Shown: positions 1 to 5,700, counted from the first letter of the stretch. The stretch: 5,738 bases of DNA from Erythrobacter sp. CCH5-A1 (GCF_001557115.1 NZ_LSKQ01000296.1:1-5738); one strand, 5' to 3'. The notes: generated by a model not told the origin, from the letters alone. Numbers and translations are program-made.

Positions 1-2
1 AC

Positions 3-806
3 CTCAAGCTGCAGATCGCCAAGCTGAAGCGCGAGCAGTATGGCCCCAGCGCCGAACGCAGCCGCCGCCTGCTCGATCAGATGGAGCTGCAACTCGAAGA
101 GCTCGAGGCCGACGCTGCCGAAGACGATCTGATCGCTGAGGAAGCGGCAGCCAAGACCACCACGATCACCGCCTTCGAGCGCAAGCGCCCCGCAAGGAAG
201 CCGTTCCCCGATCATCTGCCGCGCGAGCGTGTGGTCGTGCCCGCGCCCTGTTCCTGCCCGGCCTGCGGCGGGGACCGCCTTTCGAAGCTCGGCGAAGACG
301 TCACCGAGACGCTCGAGGTGATCCCGCGATCGTGGAAGGTGATCCAGACGGTGCGCGAGAAGTTCTCGTGCCGGGACTGCGAGAAGATCGCGCAGGCACC
401 AGCGCCGTTCCACGTCGTGCCGCGCGGTTGGGCGGGCCCCAGCTTTCTCGCGATGCTATTGTTCGAGAAGTATGGACAGCACCAACCCCTCAACCGCCAG
501 GCCGAGCGGTTCGCCCGCGATGGCGTGCCGCTCAGCGTCTCGACCCTTGCCGATCAGGTTGGCGCCGCTGCCCATGCGCTGACGCCGCTCTACAAGCTGA
601 TCGAAGCGCACGTCCTCGCTGCAACCCGGATCCACGGTGACGATACTACCGTGCCGGTCATGGCCAGAGGCAAGACCGATACAGCACGATTATGGGTCTA
701 CGTGCGCGACGATCGTCCCTTTGCCGGCACCGATCCACCGGCGGCGCTGTTCCACTACTCGCGCGACCGACGCGGCGAGCATCCGCAGACCCATCTCGCG
801 GCATGG
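3..806 (+). pseudogene. tnpC: IS66 transposase TnpC, N-terminal part, interrupted
   Basis: This is the DDE transposase of an IS66-family element; 268 codons are visible and the true start lies upstream of the window. The first roughly 45 residues are a Lys/Glu/Leu-rich helical stretch (LKLQIAKLKREQYGPSAERS, then further Leu heptads), matching the IS66 leucine-zipper region. A zinc-binding region follows, with CPAC and CRDC cysteine pairs at visible residues 85/88 and 123/126. The catalytic core begins next, and HGDDTTVPV supplies the first catalytic Asp (codon 639-641). After RDRRGEHPQTHLAAW the match to TnpC stops. The frame then runs 18 foreign codons through the junction and left inverted repeat to a TGA at 861-863. 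The protein would lack the second Asp and the Glu and cannot be catalytic. The ATG at 81 is internal, not the start. Confidence 0.92.
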
Positions 807-812
807 CTACGC

Positions 813-832
813 TTATGGCGAGGTGAGCATAA
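813..832. repeat. 20-bp dyad in the left junction, resembling the RIT tip
   Basis: The sequence TTATGGCGAGGTGAGCATAA has arms TTATG and CATAA around a 10-bp centre. It aligns without gaps to the element tip 26 bp further right (839-858, TAATCGCGAGGTATCGATAA), sharing the GCGAGGT block and the final ATAA. It lies in a 32-bp stretch (807-838) that belongs to neither the TnpC reading frame nor the mirrored right end. It may be a leftover recombination site, flanking DNA carried from a donor, or altered target sequence. That it acts as a recombinase site is inference. Confidence 0.45.
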
Positions 833-838
833 CTCGAG

Positions 839-874
839 TAATCGCGAGGTATCGATAATGTGAAGGAACGCGGC
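839..874 (+). repeat. RIT left terminal inverted repeat, 36 bp
   Basis: These 36 bases are an exact reverse complement of 4623-4658. The outer 20 bases, TAATCGCGAGGTATCGATAA, form an imperfect dyad with 6-bp arms (TAATCG and CGATAA, one mismatch) around 8 bp, a layout like the core sites of tyrosine recombinases. The inner part (855-870) is one copy of the 16-bp motif ATAATGTGAAGGAACG that recurs inverted at 907-922. The repeat also supplies the TGA (861-863) that ends the broken tnpC frame. Identity is read directly; use as a recombination site is inferred. Confidence 0.93.
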
Positions 875-906
875 CAGATTGGCTGACGTCTGCGGTTTCC
901 GGCCAA

Positions 907-922
907 CATTCCTTCGCATTAT
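907..922 (-). repeat. Left inner copy of the RIT end motif
   Basis: Read on the - strand this is ATAATGCGAAGGAATG. It matches 14 of 16 positions of the outer motif at 855-870 but points the opposite way, so the left end forms a 68-bp interrupted palindrome (855-922). GGCC blocks inside both arms extend the symmetry. The motif starts at the base immediately after the ritC stop codon. It is probably an accessory binding site for one of the recombinases, by analogy with arm sites in other tyrosine-recombinase elements. Confidence 0.7.
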
Positions 923-1927
923 TCAGAGCGTGTCGAGCCAGGCGAGTACGCTTGTATCGCGCTTCCAGGATGGCTTGCCGCCGGGTGTGGTCGGAACGGC
1001 AACCTGTTCCAATGCCTTCCGTTTCGTTTCCAGATTGGCCCTCGCATAGTGGTTGGTCGTGTCGAGGCTCACATGGCCGAGCCAACTGCGGATGACCGTG
1101 ACGTCGACGCCCGCCGAGATGAGGTGCACGGCGGTGGCGTGCCGGAAGGCGTGCGGCGTCACATGCTTGGTACGCAGCGTCGGCGTGGTTTCTGCCGCAG
1201 CCCTCACGTAGGCGGCAAGCTTGAACCGGACACCCGAGGCACTGAGCGGTTCGCCATAACGGTTGACGAACAGCCTCTGGTCCGGCGCCCGTGGCTGTCG
1301 CTCGAGCAGCTTACTCAGCAGCAGGACCGTTTCCGGCCAGAGCGGGCAGATGCGTTCCTTTCGGCCCTTGCCGGTCAGGCGCACGCAGCTCGGGCTTTCG
1401 AACCGGATCGCTTCGGGGCACAGATCGAGCGCTTCCTGTATTCGTGCGCCGCTGTTGTAGAGGAACGAGAGCAGCGCATGGTCGCGCATACCCTCGATCG
1501 TAGAACGGTCGGGCTGAGCGAGGATCGCCGTCACTTCCGCCGGATCGAGGTAGCAGGGCTCCGATACCGGCGCGCGCTTGATCGGGATGTTGAGGATTTC
1601 GACGCATTGCGCGATCGATGGGGGATACTTGGTGGCCACGAAGTGGAAGAAGCTGCGGATCGCGGCAAGTCGGCAGTTGCGCGTGCCGATCGTGCCGCCG
1701 CGGTCGTGTTCGGCATGGCTCAGGAACGCGGCGACCTCGCTGGCGGTCAGATCGGCCAGCGTGATCACCGCCACCTTCTTTCCAGCACGCTGCGCGACGA
1801 ACCGCAGGTACAGCCGCCAGGTATCGCGGTATGATCGAACCGTATGGATGGACGCGTTGCGCTGCTCGACCAGCCATTCGTAGAAGAACGCGCGCAGCAG
1901 GCTCGGGAACGGGTCGGTCTTGCTCAT
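923..1927 (-). CDS. ritC: RitC, third tyrosine recombinase of the RIT trio (334 aa)
   Basis: This is a tyrosine site-specific recombinase, which cuts and rejoins DNA through a covalent phosphotyrosine link. Residues 1-115 look like the helical SAM-like DNA-binding domain (a helix near FFYEWLVEQRNASIHTVRSY, then SHAEHDR..TIGTRNCRLAAI). The catalytic domain follows with all expected residues: Arg162 in NSGARIQEAL, Lys187 in TGKGRKER, His259/Arg262 in PHAFRHATA, His285 in WLGH and nucleophile Tyr294 in TNHYA. The start at 1927 was chosen because AGGAGG (1935-1940) lies 7 nt upstream and the ATG overlaps the ritB stop as ATGA. An in-frame ATG at 2110 would lie deep inside ritB and add 61 residues without recombinase character. 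It is the last gene of the operon; its stop abuts the inner end motif. It appears intact. Assignment as RitC rests on gene order. Confidence 0.93.
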   Translation of the reverse strand: MSKTDPFPSLLRAFFYEWLVEQRNASIHTVRSYRDTWRLYLRFVAQRAGKKVAVITLADLTASEVAAFLSHAEHDRGGTIGTRNCRLAAIRSFFHFVATKYPPSIAQCVEILNIPIKRAPVSEPCYLDPAEVTAILAQPDRSTIEGMRDHALLSFLYNSGARIQEALDLCPEAIRFESPSCVRLTGKGRKERICPLWPETVLLLSKLLERQPRAPDQRLFVNRYGEPLSASGVRFKLAAYVRAAAETTPTLRTKHVTPHAFRHATAVHLISAGVDVTVIRSWLGHVSLDTTNHYARANLETKRKALEQVAVPTTPGGKPSWKRDTSVLAWLDTL

Positions 1928-3288
1928 GGCTGCGCCTCCTGCCCCAGGCTGAGGCATTGTGCGCCCACCGCTCGGAACCGCTCGTTGGCGTGGTGCAGCA
2001 ACTCCTGCGTGACCGTGATGTAGACCAGCGTGGAGTTGATATCCCGATGGCCGAGGTAGGTCGCAAGGAACGGCAAGCGCTCCTGCGGGTTGATGCCGGC
2101 GCGATACCATTCGAGGATGCGGTTCACGACCATCGAGTGGCGCAGGTCATGCAGGCGCGGTCCGGTGACGCCGCGCGGCGGCTTCAGCCCGGCCCGGCGG
2201 ATGACGTCGACCAGCAGCCAGGCGACGGCCTGGGACGAGTATCGGGCACTGCCCTGCTCGTGCCAGAACAGTCCGGAGCGCGGCTCTTGCGATGCTCCGG
2301 CCCGCCGCCGGGCATCGATATAGGCCCGAAGTTCGACCATTACGCTGTTGGACAGAGGCAGGATTCTGGTCTTGAAGAACTTGGTCTGCCGCACCGTGAT
2401 CGTGCCGTTATCCAGGTCGACATCGCCAAGATCGAGACGGGCTACCTCGCCGCACCGCAGCCCCGCGCAATAGGCCATCATGAGCATGGTATGGATGCTC
2501 AACGGGCGAAGCGGCGCTCGCGGGGAGGGATAGGTTCGGGCAATATCGAGCATCCGCCGGACATCGGCGGGGGAGTAGATGTGGGGCTTGCGGTACTGCT
2601 TCGCCACTTGCTTGATCGGCCGTGAGTCCGGACGACGCGGCGGGATCGACGGGTCCCGGTGCCGGAGGATTTTCGCCAGGACGCGCTTCAGCCTCTCGCA
2701 TTCGGCGGGATGGTTGGCAGTCGACTTGGCGCTTGCCCAGTGTTCGAGCATCACACCTATCGGTTCATCTTGCAGGACCGGGTTCAGTTGCAGGAACCTG
2801 TCGAACCGGACAAGCCATACGGGCTGCGCGGTGTATTTGTAGCCGCGGCTCCGCATCAGATCGACGTGCTCGGCCATCATTGCGCCCAGGACGCTGCCGA
2901 ACGGTTTGGGCTGATACAACGCGGCAAGGGCCTGGTTCGGATCGGGCGACGCCAAGGCGCGCCACACGGGCATGCACTGCTTGATATTGCATGCATCGCG
3001 CAGGTCGCCGACGGGATTGCGTTCGATCGCTCCGATTTCCAGAAGATGATCGAGGAACCGGTCGATGATGCGGGTGCGGTGCAGCCGCGTCGTCGCAGCC
3101 CATCGGGTTGACGACGCCTGAAGCCAGGCCACCAGCACGTCCTGGTCGAGTTCGGCGTGGCGCTCGACCTCGTCCTGGAAGCTGTTGAGCGCCTGCTTGT
3201 ACACGGTGCGGGTCTTCGGTCTGCGCAGATCAAGGTCGGCCACATAGCGCTCGACCAACTGCCGCTCGGGATCGGGCCAGATCGTCAT
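1924..3288 (-). CDS. ritB: RitB, second tyrosine recombinase of the RIT trio (454 aa)
   Basis: This is the longest of the three recombinases. The first roughly 215 residues are helical and DNA-binding in character and seem to hold two successive segments: about 1-110 (ending near NPVGDLRDACNIKQCMPVWR) and about 120-215 (MAEHVDLMRSRGYKY..VWLVRFDRFLQLNP). The catalytic domain, about 235-430, has Arg278 in CAGLRCGEVARL, Lys303 in QTKFF, His380/Arg383 in LHDLRHSM, His414 in YLGHRD and nucleophile Tyr423 in STLVYITVT. All active-site positions are present. The ATG at 3288 overlaps the ritA stop as ATGA and has GGAGGT (3295-3300) 6 nt upstream. The gene ends inside the ritC start in the same way, so translation of the trio is probably coupled. 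Most likely it acts with RitA and RitC on the element's ends; the division of labour is unknown. Confidence 0.93.
   Translation of the reverse strand: MTIWPDPERQLVERYVADLDLRRPKTRTVYKQALNSFQDEVERHAELDQDVLVAWLQASSTRWAATTRLHRTRIIDRFLDHLLEIGAIERNPVGDLRDACNIKQCMPVWRALASPDPNQALAALYQPKPFGSVLGAMMAEHVDLMRSRGYKYTAQPVWLVRFDRFLQLNPVLQDEPIGVMLEHWASAKSTANHPAECERLKRVLAKILRHRDPSIPPRRPDSRPIKQVAKQYRKPHIYSPADVRRMLDIARTYPSPRAPLRPLSIHTMLMMAYCAGLRCGEVARLDLGDVDLDNGTITVRQTKFFKTRILPLSNSVMVELRAYIDARRRAGASQEPRSGLFWHEQGSARYSSQAVAWLLVDVIRRAGLKPPRGVTGPRLHDLRHSMVVNRILEWYRAGINPQERLPFLATYLGHRDINSTLVYITVTQELLHHANERFRAVGAQCLSLGQEAQP
1935..1940 (-). promoter_or_regulatory. Ribosome binding site of ritC
   Basis: AGGAGG on the - strand, 7 nt before the ATG at 1927 and inside the last codons of ritB. 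It decides the ritC start in favour of 1927 over the in-frame ATG at 2110. Confidence 0.85.
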
Positions 3289-3294
3289 GACCGC

Positions 3295-3300
3295 ACCTCC
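3295..3300 (-). promoter_or_regulatory. Ribosome binding site of ritB
   Basis: GGAGGT on the - strand, 6 nt before the ATG at 3288 and inside the last codons of ritA. It could support ritB translation even if ribosomes seldom finish ritA because of the amber codon. Confidence 0.85.
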
Positions 3301-4343
3301 CGTCCCGGCACGCAGAGCGCGATATCCCTGAGGTCCTCGGTGGCCAGTTTGAGGTAGGGAGCGGTGGACTCGGCCGAACGGTGTCCGAGCATGTCTCCGA
3401 TGATTTTCTGCGGCACCGCGGAGCGCAGCATTTCGACTGCGCGCGCATGGCGGAAGATGTGCGGACCACTCTTGCCTGGCGGCTCGACCCCGGCGTCATG
3501 AAGCCGCCGCCGCACCGCGCTGGCCAACTTCCCGAGCTTGCGATAGGGCGCGCGCGTGCGGATGAAGACTTCCCGGGCGTCGGTCTCGGGCCGTCCGGCG
3601 CGCAGATAGGCGAGCACCGCTTCGCCTACCGGCGCCATCAGGGGCAGGTACGAACAGGCCCGGGTCTTGGTGTGTCTGATGCGGATCGCTTCCGCGCGCC
3701 AGTCGATGTCTTCGATCCGCAGGTTGCGGATCTCGCTGGACCTCAGGCCATAAGTTGCGAGCAGTTGTAGGATCGCATGGTCCCGCAGCCCAATAGGCGT
3801 TTTGTCCTGCCCTGCAACTCGCAGGACAGCAGCGATCTGGTCCCGCTCAAGGATCGAGGGCACCCCCTCGTAGGCGTAAAGCAATGGGGCGATTACGTGC
3901 GGCGACAAGTCGATCGCGGTGCGACCCGTGCGGTGCAGATAGCGGAGGATCGAGCGAAGCCGCTCCGCGACATCCTTCACTGATTTGCGCGTCTGGTGGG
4001 GGGTGCGCGTTTCCATGTAACGGTCGATGTCGCCGACGGCCATTTCCATCAGGCTGTCGACGCCGCATCGATCAAGCTGCCAGGCGAGGAAGTTCCGGCC
4101 CTCCCACATCAATGCGTAGATACTGGGCTCCGCAAGGCCCCGTTCCTCGCGCAGCCAGGTCTCGTATTCGTCGCAGATCGCAAAGCGCAGCGCATCTGCT
4201 GCACAGGTTGCTTTCGGCGCGGGCGGCCACTGGCCCTGTGCAAGCCGCAGCAATGCGTGGATTCCAGAGCGCGGAATGGAGTGCCAGTACGGCCCCGGCG
4301 ACCGACCATGGCGTTTGCGGAACATCGCGATCGCATGGTGTAG

Positions 4344-4346
4344 CTA
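4344..4346 (-). other. In-frame amber (TAG) codon 58 of ritA
   Basis: CTA on the + strand reads TAG on the - strand, exactly in frame between ATG 4517 and the conserved recombinase body. No other stop lies in the 410-codon frame. A one-base change from TAC or TAT would restore VAHYLHHAIAMF, which gives a continuous helical segment. Confidence 0.85.
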
Positions 4347-4523
4347 GTGCGCCACCTGCGCCTCGGTCACCTCGTTGATCGGGATGCGCCGCAGGGCAAG
4401 ATAGTCGAGGAACACGCGTGCATAGGCGCAGTAGTTCCCGGCCACCACCGGGCTGTATCGTTGGCTGATCAGTGCGACTTTGAGTTCGGCGATCAGTTCG
4501 CAATCGGTATTCGGCATCGAAGG

Positions 4524-4529
4524 CTCCTC
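4524..4529 (-). promoter_or_regulatory. Ribosome binding site of ritA
   Basis: GAGGAG on the - strand, 6 nt before ATG 4517. It is the best initiation signal for ritA and is why 4517, not 4325, is taken as the start. Four of its six bases (4526-4529) lie in one arm of the hairpin at 4526-4552. Confidence 0.8.
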
Positions 4530-4552
4530 TGCTGGTCAAACGACCGCAGAGG
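4526..4552 (-). promoter_or_regulatory. Leader hairpin covering the ritA ribosome binding site
   Basis: In the ritA transcript, CCUCUGCGGUC can pair with GACCAGCAGAGG across a GUUU loop, giving 11 base pairs with one bulged A. The 3' arm contains the start of the Shine-Dalgarno sequence, so folding should hinder ribosome access. As DNA the same dyad could instead be an operator or recombinase site. The pairing is read directly; a regulatory role is inference. Confidence 0.55.
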
Positions 4553-4563
4553 TTTGTCGTGAA

Positions 4564-4579
4564 ATAATGCGAAGCAAAG
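4564..4579 (+). repeat. Right inner copy of the RIT end motif
   Basis: The sequence ATAATGCGAAGCAAAG matches the left inner copy (907-922, read on the - strand) at 14 of 16 positions, including 11 identical bases at the start. It faces the outer motif in the right terminal repeat (4627-4642), so both ends share the same outer-plus-inverted-inner design, spanning 68 bp on the left and 79 bp on the right. It lies in the ritA leader, where recombinase binding could also repress transcription. No convincing -35/-10 pair is seen here. Confidence 0.65.
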
Positions 4580-4622
4580 ACCATCAGATAACGGCGGAAT
4601 TCTGCGGATTTCAGACGCTAAA

Positions 4623-4658
4623 GCCGCGTTCCTTCACATTATCGATACCTCGCGATTA
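4623..4658 (-). repeat. RIT right terminal inverted repeat, 36 bp
   Basis: Exact reverse complement of 839-874. The interrupted tnpC frame resumes at the next base (TCC GGC ATC, Ser-Gly-Ile), so this marks the right edge of the inserted element precisely. The outer dyad is at 4639-4658. Confidence 0.93.
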
Positions 4659-5351
4659 TCCGGCATCCTGCAGGCCGATGCCTATGGCGGTTACAACGAC
4701 CTCTATCGCGAAGGCCGCGACCCCGGTCCTGTGCTGGAAGCGGGCTGCTTCGCCCATGCGCGCCGTAAGTTCTTTGAGCTGGCCGATGTCGTAAGCTTGG
4801 CCCGCAAGAAGAGCCGTGGCCAGCGCAGCAGCATGATCTATCCGATCGCGCTCGAAGCCGTGCAGCGTCTCGATGCACTGTTCGACATCGAGCGCGGCAT
4901 CAATGGCAAGAGCCCGGCCGAGCGGCTCGCGGTTCGTCAGGAACTCAGCGCGCCGCTGATGACCGAGCTCCACACATGGCTCACGGCGCAGGTCAGCAAG
5001 CTCTCGCGCGGCCATGATCTGACCAAAGCCTGCTTCTATATGCTCAAGCGCTGGGACGCGTTTACCCGCTTCCTCGACGACGGCCAGATCTGCCTCACCA
5101 ACAACGCCGCCGAGCGCGCTCTTCGCTGCATCCCCCTCGGCCGCAAGGCATGGCTGTTCTGCGGCTCCGACCGCGGCGGTCAGCGCGCCGCCATCATCTA
5201 CACCCTGATTCAGACCGCCAAGCTCAACAATATCGATCCGCAGGCTTGGCTCGCCGATGTCCTCGCACGCATCGCCGATCACCCGGCAACCAAGCTCGAC
5301 AAGCTCCTGCCGTGGAATTGGGCGCCGCGCTCAGACGCGATCGCCGCGTAA
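4659..5351 (+). pseudogene. tnpC: IS66 transposase TnpC, C-terminal part, interrupted
   Basis: This is the second part of the split DDE transposase: 230 codons and a TAA stop. It begins SGILQADAYGGYN, where the Asp (codon 4677-4679) is the second catalytic residue, and continues with GCFAHARRKFFEL. The third catalytic residue is the Glu of NNAAERALR (codon 5112-5114), followed by the IS66 hallmark FCGSDRGGQRAA and the C-terminal tail LLPWNW. Joined to the left part, the total is about 498 visible codons, close to a normal TnpC once the missing N-terminus is allowed for. Apart from the insertion the gene therefore looks undamaged. No start codon with a ribosome binding site precedes this piece; a GTG at 4731 is internal and would lose the second Asp. 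Confidence 0.92.
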
Positions 5352-5380
5352 CTCGCCCCACGCACCGGTCGGGATCACCC

Positions 5381-5403
5381 CGCGGCCTTCACCGGACGGA
5401 TAC
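5381..5403 (-). repeat. Probable IS66 right terminal repeat
   Basis: Read inward on the - strand this starts GTATCCGTCCGGTGAAGGCC. IS66-family ends typically begin GTAA and lie shortly after tnpC, and this site is about 30 bp past the stop. Base composition changes to lower GC just beyond it. The left end is outside the window, so the match cannot be confirmed by pairing the two repeats. Confidence 0.45.
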
Positions 5404-5407
5404 CTTG

Positions 5408-5433
5408 CACTTCTCGTTCCCGAACAGGAAGTG
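5408..5433. repeat. 26-bp inverted repeat downstream of tnpC, possible weak terminator
   Basis: CACTTC pairs with GAAGTG and GTTC with GAAC around a very short loop, with one wobble and one mismatch. A GTTTT run follows at about 5441-5445, some 7 bases after the stem, which is far for an intrinsic terminator. It sits between tnpC and the convergent small gene. A terminator role is a guess; it may be only a chance dyad. Confidence 0.3.
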
Positions 5434-5469
5434 ATTGCGAGTTTTCCCCTTCGATTTGAGCGTTGAGAC

Positions 5470-5700
5470 CTAAAGAAAGAGCCCCAGTATAATCGCACCC
5501 CACATGCCAAGTATGAATGTTGCTGCGATGCGCACTACGGGTAGCTTGCCATTGTACGGAGGATAAGGTCGCTCGATTAGAGGCTCACTCTTCCGGAACT
5601 CATACCAGCGAAGTGTTTCACCCGATGGCGTACCCGGCGTGTATGGGCTATCCGATGTACCAAGAGGGTTATGCGGCGCTGAATGATCGTGAATTGACAT
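5470..5700 (-). CDS. Small hypothetical protein with C-terminal membrane segment (76 aa)
   Basis: I do not recognise this family. The first roughly 50 residues are hydrophilic and rich in Pro, Ser and Tyr (MSIHDHSAPHNPLGTSD, later RPYPPYNGKLP). The last roughly 22 (VVRIAATFILGMWGAIILGLFL) form one transmembrane helix running to the C-terminus, so the protein is probably tail-anchored or single-pass in the inner membrane. The start at 5700 is supported by GAAAGG (5709-5714) 8 nt upstream. It converges on the IS66 remnant, and its base composition is less GC-rich than the mobile DNA, fitting resident DNA beside the insertion. The opposite + strand frame (5517-5738) is low in protein-like character, so this strand is preferred. 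Function is unknown. Confidence 0.6.
   Translation of the reverse strand: MSIHDHSAPHNPLGTSDSPYTPGTPSGETLRWYEFRKSEPLIERPYPPYNGKLPVVRIAATFILGMWGAIILGLFL

Larger units (their letters stand above)
3285..4517 (-). pseudogene. ritA: RitA, first tyrosine recombinase, with an in-frame amber codon
   Basis: This is a tyrosine recombinase of 410 codons. The frame opens at ATG 4517 with GAGGAG (4524-4529) 6 nt upstream. It encodes an N-terminal helical domain (MPNTDCELIAELKVALISQ, then YSPVVAGNYCAYARVFLDYL), meets TAG at codon 58 (4344-4346, context VAH-stop-LHHAIAMFRKRHGRSP), and continues open to the TGA at 3285-3287. The protein-like sequence on both sides of the TAG in one frame points to a single substitution, probably of a Tyr codon. 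Residues of the 410-codon numbering in the catalytic domain are complete: Arg259 in YGLRSSEIRNL, Lys284 in TKTR, His353/Arg356 in HIFRHARA, His379 in MLGH, Tyr388 in APYLKL. A 346-residue product from ATG 4325 is possible, but no ribosome binding site precedes that ATG. A sequencing error or natural suppression are the alternatives. Premature termination at codon 58 could also reduce coupled translation of ritB. Confidence 0.85.
839..4658 (-). mobile_element. Recombinase-in-trio (RIT) element inserted in IS66 tnpC
   Basis: Three adjacent, overlapping tyrosine recombinase genes in one orientation, with no other gene and an inverted repeat at each end, are the defining layout of RIT elements. 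The ends are set by a perfect 36-bp inverted repeat (839-874 and 4623-4658), each with an inner inverted 16-bp motif. At the right edge tnpC resumes at the very next base (4659), so that boundary is precise. The left boundary could extend to 807, because 807-838 is not transposase sequence. No direct target duplication is visible next to the repeats, as expected for tyrosine-recombinase insertion. Because ritA carries an amber codon, this copy may need recombinase supplied in trans. Confidence 0.92.
1..5403 (+). mobile_element. IS66-family insertion sequence, left part off-window, split by a RIT element
   Basis: The two outer blocks (1 to about 806, and 4659 to about 5403) together encode most of an IS66-type large transposase and end in a probable terminal repeat. 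The left end and any upstream tnpA/tnpB genes are outside the window. The inner 3.8 kb is a separate element carrying tyrosine recombinases. Because tnpC is split between its first and second catalytic Asp, this copy cannot move itself, although intact relatives elsewhere in the genome could act on its ends. The right boundary near 5403 is inferred from resemblance to IS66 ends and is less certain than the identity of the transposase. Confidence 0.85.

Noticed and set aside
875..906. Passenger genes, CRISPR repeats, tRNA or other RNA genes in the element
   Set aside because: The only non-coding stretches in the element are the two ends, and they contain just the end motifs; no repeat arrays or RNA-like folds were seen anywhere in the window.
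923..2110. Longer ritC starting at ATG 2110
   Set aside because: The extra 61 residues overlap the ritB catalytic domain in another frame and lack recombinase character; ATG 1927 has AGGAGG and the ATGA overlap.
1049..2625. Long + strand frames opposite ritC and ritB (1049-1834 and 1831-2625)
   Set aside because: They are mirror frames of high-GC recombinase genes, have no recognisable domains or good ribosome binding sites, and the - strand has complete catalytic motifs over the same bases.
3285..4325. ATG 4325 as the natural start of an intact ritA
   Set aside because: No ribosome binding site precedes it, and 57 protein-like codons plus one TAG connect it in frame to ATG 4517, which has a good ribosome binding site.
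4072..4584. 170-residue - strand frame over the ritA start
   Set aside because: It is out of frame with ritA, Arg/Cys-rich and without domain features; a shadow frame.
4553..4622. Promoter for the rit operon in the right end
   Set aside because: TTGCTT and CATTAT-like hexamers exist but not at proper spacing with good matches; no promoter can be placed with confidence.
4662..4682. GGCATC/GATGCC dyad with central CTGCAG just right of the insertion
   Set aside because: It could be read as a palindromic target, but it encodes the conserved ILQADA motif of tnpC, is only a 6-bp arm match and begins 3 bp outside the junction; likely chance.
4656..5282. 208-residue - strand frame opposite the tnpC C-terminal part
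   Set aside because: The + strand carries the IS66 catalytic residues and hallmark motifs; this is the antisense shadow.
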